Source of the DNA: RGIG3009 sp045578625 | GTDB lineage: Bacteria; Bacillota; Clostridia; Oscillospirales; Acutalibacteraceae | Assembly: GCA_045578625.1 (NCBI GenBank) | Contig: JAZNKN010000040.1 | Coordinates: forward strand, 1 to 37,414 | Direction: 5' to 3' | DNA length: 37,414 nt | Shown here: one piece after another, positions 34,010 to 37,414 of the stretch | How the letters are laid out: each line of letters starts with the position of its first letter | Numbering within the stretch: position 1 is the first letter of the stretch | Made by a program: the position numbers and the translations under genes | Notes under the pieces: generated by a model | What the model saw: only the letters and a program-made list of their open reading frames with translations | Databases searched by the model: none | Told to the model about the DNA's origin: nothing

Positions 34010-34628
34010 CGAACACCGCATCGCAAAAGTCACTGACTCCGCACACGGTCATGGCATATCCGGGCAGCGGATATTCGCGCAGTTGCCACGGCTCCGGCGC
34101 ACTCAGTGTATCACCGTAAGTGATCGGCACCGCCGCCAACCCACCGGACAGCCCCAACCCCTGCGCCTTCAGCACGCTTTCCTTGGCTGTCCACAAGCGA
34201 AAAAACGCATCCTGCCGTTCTTGCTCGGGCATCGCTTCCAGAAGCGCCGCCTCATCGGGCGTGAAAAACCGCTTGGCAAGCGGCAACGCCTGCACCGGAC
34301 GCAGCTGCTCAATGTCGATCCCCACCGGCGCATCGTCCAGCACACATACCGCGTACTCGCCGCTGTGGGACAGGCTGAACCGCCATCCGGGATGCCGACG
34401 CAGCATCGGCTGACCATGCGCGGTACGCACAACGGGCGCGCCCGCCGACAGCCCCACCTTTTTCAGGCAGGCATCAAGCGCCAGACCTGCACACAGCCGC
34501 AGCCGCTTGTCCTCCGGCTTTGTGCAGGACAGCACGCGTGTGCGCCGATCCGCGCACACGGCAGCCAGAAACTCGTCAAACACCGCGGGCTCCCGCACCG
34601 TATCCGTATGTACCGCCGCAATGACCAC
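33975..34628 (-). CDS. 4'-phosphopantetheinyl transferase, Sfp-like
   Basis: The 217-residue enzyme transfers phosphopantetheine from CoA to carrier proteins. Metal- and substrate-binding residues are D105 and E107 in VGIDIEQLRP, and W146, K149, E150 and K154 in WTAKESVLKA. AcpS-like activity is also possible, but the length fits the Sfp group that serves secondary or fatty-acid carrier proteins. The GTG at 34628 is chosen because AGGGGGG is 6 bases before it and the promoter at 34659-34687 lies inside the longer ATG frame (34670). The last 35 bases overlap queH on the other strand; there is no carrier protein gene in the window. Confidence 0.85.
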   Translation of the reverse strand: MVIAAVHTDTVREPAVFDEFLAAVCADRRTRVLSCTKPEDKRLRLCAGLALDACLKKVGLSAGAPVVRTAHGQPMLRRHPGWRFSLSHSGEYAVCVLDDAPVGIDIEQLRPVQALPLAKRFFTPDEAALLEAMPEQERQDAFFRLWTAKESVLKAQGLGLSGGLAAVPITYGDTLSAPEPWQLREYPLPGYAMTVCGVSDFCDAVFVISSCDSALLR

Positions 34629-34658
34629 GTCTGTCCCCCCTATCCGGTCGATAGGTTC

Positions 34659-34687
34659 AGTATACCGCATTTCCCCTACTTTGTCCA
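34659..34687 (-). promoter_or_regulatory. Sigma-A promoter of the phosphopantetheinyl transferase gene
   Basis: TGGACA (34682-34687 on the minus strand) and TATACT (34659-34664) are 17 bases apart. It moves the start codon from ATG 34670 to GTG 34628. Confidence 0.7.
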
Positions 34688-34705
34688 GTTGGAGGTTTGT
34701 AAATT

Positions 34706-35203
34706 ATGCAACGTATCGCTCGTTTTGAACACGTCTCCGCCGCGCGCTTTGCCGCCGATTGGGAGGATGCCTTCGGCACCGTTTCCGTTCCGGCTCTGCC
34801 GGCATTGCCGACCCGCGCCACCGCCGGATCCGCCGGCTACGATTTCCGCATTCCCTGCGCCCTCACCCTGGCCCCGGGCGAAACGGTGAAGATCCCCACC
34901 GGCATCCGCGCCCATATGGCAGAGGGCTGGGTACTGCAGATCTTCCCGCGCAGCGGTCTCGGCTTCAAATACCGTCTGCAGCTCAACAACACCGTCGGCA
35001 TCATCGACAGTGACTATTATTATTCCGACAACGAGGGGCATATTCTCATCAAGGTGACCAACACCAACGCCGAGGGGAAGACCCTGGTCCTGTCCGCCGG
35101 CGACGGCTTTGCACAAGGCATTTTCCTGCCCTTCGGCATCACCGAGGATGACGACGTCACCGCGCTGCGCAACGGCGGCTTCGGCAGCACCGGCGGGGCG
35201 TAA
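34706..35203 (+). CDS. dut: dUTP diphosphatase (trimeric dUTPase)
   Basis: The 165-residue enzyme hydrolyses dUTP to dUMP, keeping uracil out of DNA. All five motifs are present: SAGYDF (42-47), PRSGLG (81-86), NTVGIIDSDY (95-104), GDGFAQGIF (132-140) and RNGGFGSTG (155-163). The N-terminal 35 residues are the extension usual in clostridial dUTPases. GGAGGT lies 9 bases before the ATG. It could be a host or an old prophage gene; the neighbouring phage-type frame on the other strand makes the second possible, but base use resembles the host. Confidence 0.95.
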   Translation: MQRIARFEHVSAARFAADWEDAFGTVSVPALPALPTRATAGSAGYDFRIPCALTLAPGETVKIPTGIRAHMAEGWVLQIFPRSGLGFKYRLQLNNTVGIIDSDYYYSDNEGHILIKVTNTNAEGKTLVLSAGDGFAQGIFLPFGITEDDDVTALRNGGFGSTGGA

Positions 35204-37414
35204 AAAAATTCAGTTTTTTTGCAAAAACGTATTGCTTTTGCTGATAAATGTACTAAAAAGTCCTTGTCAAAATGGGGCGTTCTTTGCCGTTGGCAGAAAT
35301 CAAACGCGTGAAGGTTCTTCACCTGTATGGAAGCCCCCTGCACGCTTCCGGTGAAAGCGCTTTGCCCGTCACCCCTGGCGTTCATCCATCCGTTGCCGCG
35401 TAACGTCGGCGTGGTGACGGCATCCTCAGGCCTTAGTTGTGCTGCCTGTAACAGGTTGGGCGTGTTGCCTCCTCTGCGGCGCTGCAGTTCGGCCTGCAGT
35501 TCCTCCTCGCTGAATTGTTCAATGCCGCTTGTTTCCGTCGTCGAATCCGGCGCAATGAATTTTTTTGTGCTTTCCTGCGTATACTGGGTATTGACAATAG
35601 GGGGCGTTTGTGCTACTCTAGTGTCAGAAGAAGGTTTGTCGTTAACAATTGCCAGCCACTCATACAGCTGGGGATTAACTTGCGACAAATCTTCCTTTTT
35701 GTATTCCACGGAAATGCCGTTTTTCCTCAAATTATTTTTTACATAATTGTCTGCCGCCGAAAAGACAGTAATTACGACGTTATATTTACCATACGAGTTG
35801 TTTATATCCTTTACAGAATTCAGCTCTACAGATATGATACCTGTGTCGCCTTTTGCCGTTTGAATGCGCGAAAGCAAATTGATGCGTCCATTATTCATCC
35901 TCACGATGGCATCCGGATTAGCAATATATTCAGGCACTTTTCTCATAATCTCATTGCCAAGATTGTGATAATGGCCTTCCAATGCGCCACTTTTCCGCGT
36001 TGCCAAATACAATGCATCAAACCTGATTATCACTGGAAGGCTTTCAGCATCTTTGACGTTATCTACAACAACCGCAGGGGTTTCATCCATAATACGAATG
36101 AAGTTGCCTTCTCTTTGGTTGCTGATCGCTTGTTCGTCACTTATAGTAATGACATCACGCACATTATCTTCAAACGATTTTTCGTTTATAAACGAAAACT
36201 TTACTGTTTTATTACTGTCAGAGGTATCGCTGTTTTTGCTATGCTCCACCGCCTGTGCAAACATCCGCTCCATACGGCGCAGTTCTTTTGCCACCGGCGT
36301 ACTTTTGTAACCGCGGATCATCCGCGACAGCCACGCACGAAATCGGTTGAACAGCCTCGGTTTTCGCGATTTGAACGCGCACAGAGCGTCCAGATCCACA
36401 AACAGCTTTTCCGCCACAAAGTTCGCCAGGATCTCCTGATCGGCGGTGGAGCCGGGGCGCTTATCCAACTGCTCGCCGTGTTCAGCATATCGCTTGGCAA
36501 GCTCATTGCGCATCTCCTTAACATCCTGTCCCTTGCTCTCAAGCCATTCGGCAAACGCCTGACTTTCCATGGCAAAGTTCATAAAATCCCGATACAGCGT
36601 GCCGCTGCTCTCGATGAAATGCGTCAGCTCGTGCTTGATGACCGTCACCGGCGTGGCGCGGTTGGGGTTGATGCGGATGGTCTTGGTTTTTGGATCATAT
36701 TCACCGTCCGCCTCCAGCGTCTCATCCAGTACGATCCGAGCGCCGGTGTTTTCCTCCAGTATGGCCAACACCTTTTTCTGTTGGCGTTGGCTCATATCCT
36801 TAAATAACGTATCCGCCTCAGACGGATTAACACCGATCTCTACCCCACGGTCACGTACAGCATCCCGATTTTGGGCGCGACTATCCACACCCGCAGCAGC
36901 TTGCTGTGGGTTTTCTGCATTTTGGGTATAAGAATCCGTACCCGCTCCGTCATTCGACGGCAGGTTGGTGTCCGTTATGTCGGTATCATTTACAGTGCTG
37001 CGATCTCCTGTAAGATCCGCTGCACCGCTTCTTCCTCCGTTGCTCCGCTGTTGATGATCTCCGTTGCCAAAAGCGTTGCTCTCTCGTTCTGCTCTTTGGT
37101 TTTGCAATTCCCGATAGCCTGCATAATCTCCCGGCAATTTCTCCAGGAATACTTCTTGTCCAAAAGCACTTTCAATAATGTTCCGTGAATCGACATCGCC
37201 CGCTTGCTCTCCTTTGATAAACATTTCACGAATGGCGCTTATATCACCCGGATCGCTCGGTTTGATCTGAACGACCTTCGAGATGATCGGGTTGTCCATC
37301 GTGCCGCTGATGTAGACAAGCTTGTCCGCATCACCGTACGCATCGCCTACCGTAATGATCCTCTCACCCGCTGACGTGGTGGGATAGTTATAACCGTTCG
37401 CGACCGCATCCGCC
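35020..37414 (-). CDS. Prophage-type polyvalent protein with peptidase-like and MuF-C-like modules (partial, 3'-truncated)
   Basis: The frame is open across the right edge (start outside the window) and runs to a stop at 35020, about 797 residues. Numbered from the in-frame Met at 37299, residues about 165-230 carry a zinc-peptidase-like segment with HELTHF (H223, E224, H227). Residues about 380-570 resemble the MuF C-terminal (phage polymorphic toxin) domain, with EIMRKVPEYIANPDAIVRM. The body is GC-rich (40 of 60 bases at 36421-36480), while the MuF-C-like part is AT-rich (17 of 60 GC at 35761-35820). After about residue 655 (below roughly 35340) it loses phage-like character and reads through the antisense of dut, so the native end seems lost. 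Such proteins are often delivered with phage DNA or act as toxins. It may be non-functional. Confidence 0.65.
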   Translation of the reverse strand, partial: ADAVANGYNYPTTSAGERIITVGDAYGDADKLVYISGTMDNPIISKVVQIKPSDPGDISAIREMFIKGEQAGDVDSRNIIESAFGQEVFLEKLPGDYAGYRELQNQRAERESNAFGNGDHQQRSNGGRSGAADLTGDRSTVNDTDITDTNLPSNDGAGTDSYTQNAENPQQAAAGVDSRAQNRDAVRDRGVEIGVNPSEADTLFKDMSQRQQKKVLAILEENTGARIVLDETLEADGEYDPKTKTIRINPNRATPVTVIKHELTHFIESSGTLYRDFMNFAMESQAFAEWLESKGQDVKEMRNELAKRYAEHGEQLDKRPGSTADQEILANFVAEKLFVDLDALCAFKSRKPRLFNRFRAWLSRMIRGYKSTPVAKELRRMERMFAQAVEHSKNSDTSDSNKTVKFSFINEKSFEDNVRDVITISDEQAISNQREGNFIRIMDETPAVVVDNVKDAESLPVIIRFDALYLATRKSGALEGHYHNLGNEIMRKVPEYIANPDAIVRMNNGRINLLSRIQTAKGDTGIISVELNSVKDINNSYGKYNVVITVFSAADNYVKNNLRKNGISVEYKKEDLSQVNPQLYEWLAIVNDKPSSDTRVAQTPPIVNTQYTQESTKKFIAPDSTTETSGIEQFSEEELQAELQRRRGGNTPNLLQAAQLRPEDAVTTPTLRGNGWMNARGDGQSAFTGSVQGASIQVKNLHAFDFCQRQRTPHFDKDFLVHLSAKAIRFCKKTEFFYAPPVLPKPPLRSAVTSSSSVMPKGRKMPCAKPSPADRTRVFPSALVLVTLMRICPSLSE
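35204..35340. other. Junction between dut and the truncated prophage gene
   Basis: This stretch lies between the dut stop codon and the last phage-like residues. It includes a T-rich start, TACTAAAAAGTCCTTGTC, and a small hairpin GTGAAG/CTTCAC (35308-35322). I see no integrase, no tRNA and no direct repeat that would prove an attachment site. It is the likely deletion or insertion point. Confidence 0.35.

Noticed and set aside
34706..35203. dut as part of the prophage
   Set aside because: It has its own ribosome site and opposite orientation and normal host-like base use; the phage frame merely runs into it. A phage origin is not excluded.
35515..36807. Plus-strand frame of 430 codons
   Set aside because: It is antisense to the phage polyvalent gene, has no motif, and no ribosome site was noticed.

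Overview
The window looks like a chromosomal segment of a Gram-positive anaerobe of the class Clostridia, most likely an Oscillospirales/Ruminococcaceae-type gut bacterium. The evidence is a PolC-type replicase, the Firmicutes gene order pyrH-frr-uppS-cdsA-dxr-rseP-ispG-polC, a BofA-family protein, SecG, the MEP isoprenoid pathway, sigma-A promoters with strong AGGAGG ribosome sites, and moderately high GC. No rRNA, tRNA, CRISPR array, riboswitch or complete insertion sequence was recognised.

Left part (1-4.5 kb). On the minus strand lies a 678-residue protein that joins a sigma-70/ECF-like factor (regions 2 and 4) to a membrane helix, a Thr-rich stalk and an extracellular BspA-type leucine-rich-repeat domain. 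It is followed by a membrane-anchored collagen-like protein that runs off the left edge. This pair is the most unusual candidate system here: a sigma factor that appears to carry its own surface sensor, next to a surface protein. A COG2509 flavoprotein is divergent from it.

Middle (4.5-19 kb). Housekeeping and accessory genes: a Rieske-type FAD oxidoreductase, an RluA-type pseudouridine synthase, pgeF, a bofA-like gene and secG. Then comes a divergent topoisomerase IV-like pair (parE-parC), a prokaryotic RING/zinc-ribbon membrane protein, tspO, an HD-domain hydrolase and the phosphate uptake operon pstSCAB. The PstS has its two halves in swapped order, as in a circular permutation.

Right part (19-34 kb). 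One long minus-strand transcription unit appears to run from pyrH (promoter near 33.35-33.38 kb) through frr, uppS, cdsA, dxr, rseP, ispG, polC, rlmD, an EamA transporter and a metallophosphoesterase. The first good terminator is at about 19.04 kb. The unit couples nucleotide, membrane, isoprenoid, translation and replication functions, with tight gaps and an ATGA overlap between ispG and polC.

Right edge (33.4-37.4 kb). queH and a phosphopantetheinyl transferase gene converge and overlap by 35 bases, and dut follows. Beyond dut is a prophage-type polyvalent protein (HExxH peptidase-like segment plus a MuF-C-like tip). It is open at the window end, and its 3' end seems to have been lost, so that its frame runs 184 bases into the antisense of dut. 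Its AT-rich tip differs sharply from the GC-rich body, as expected for swapped toxin modules.
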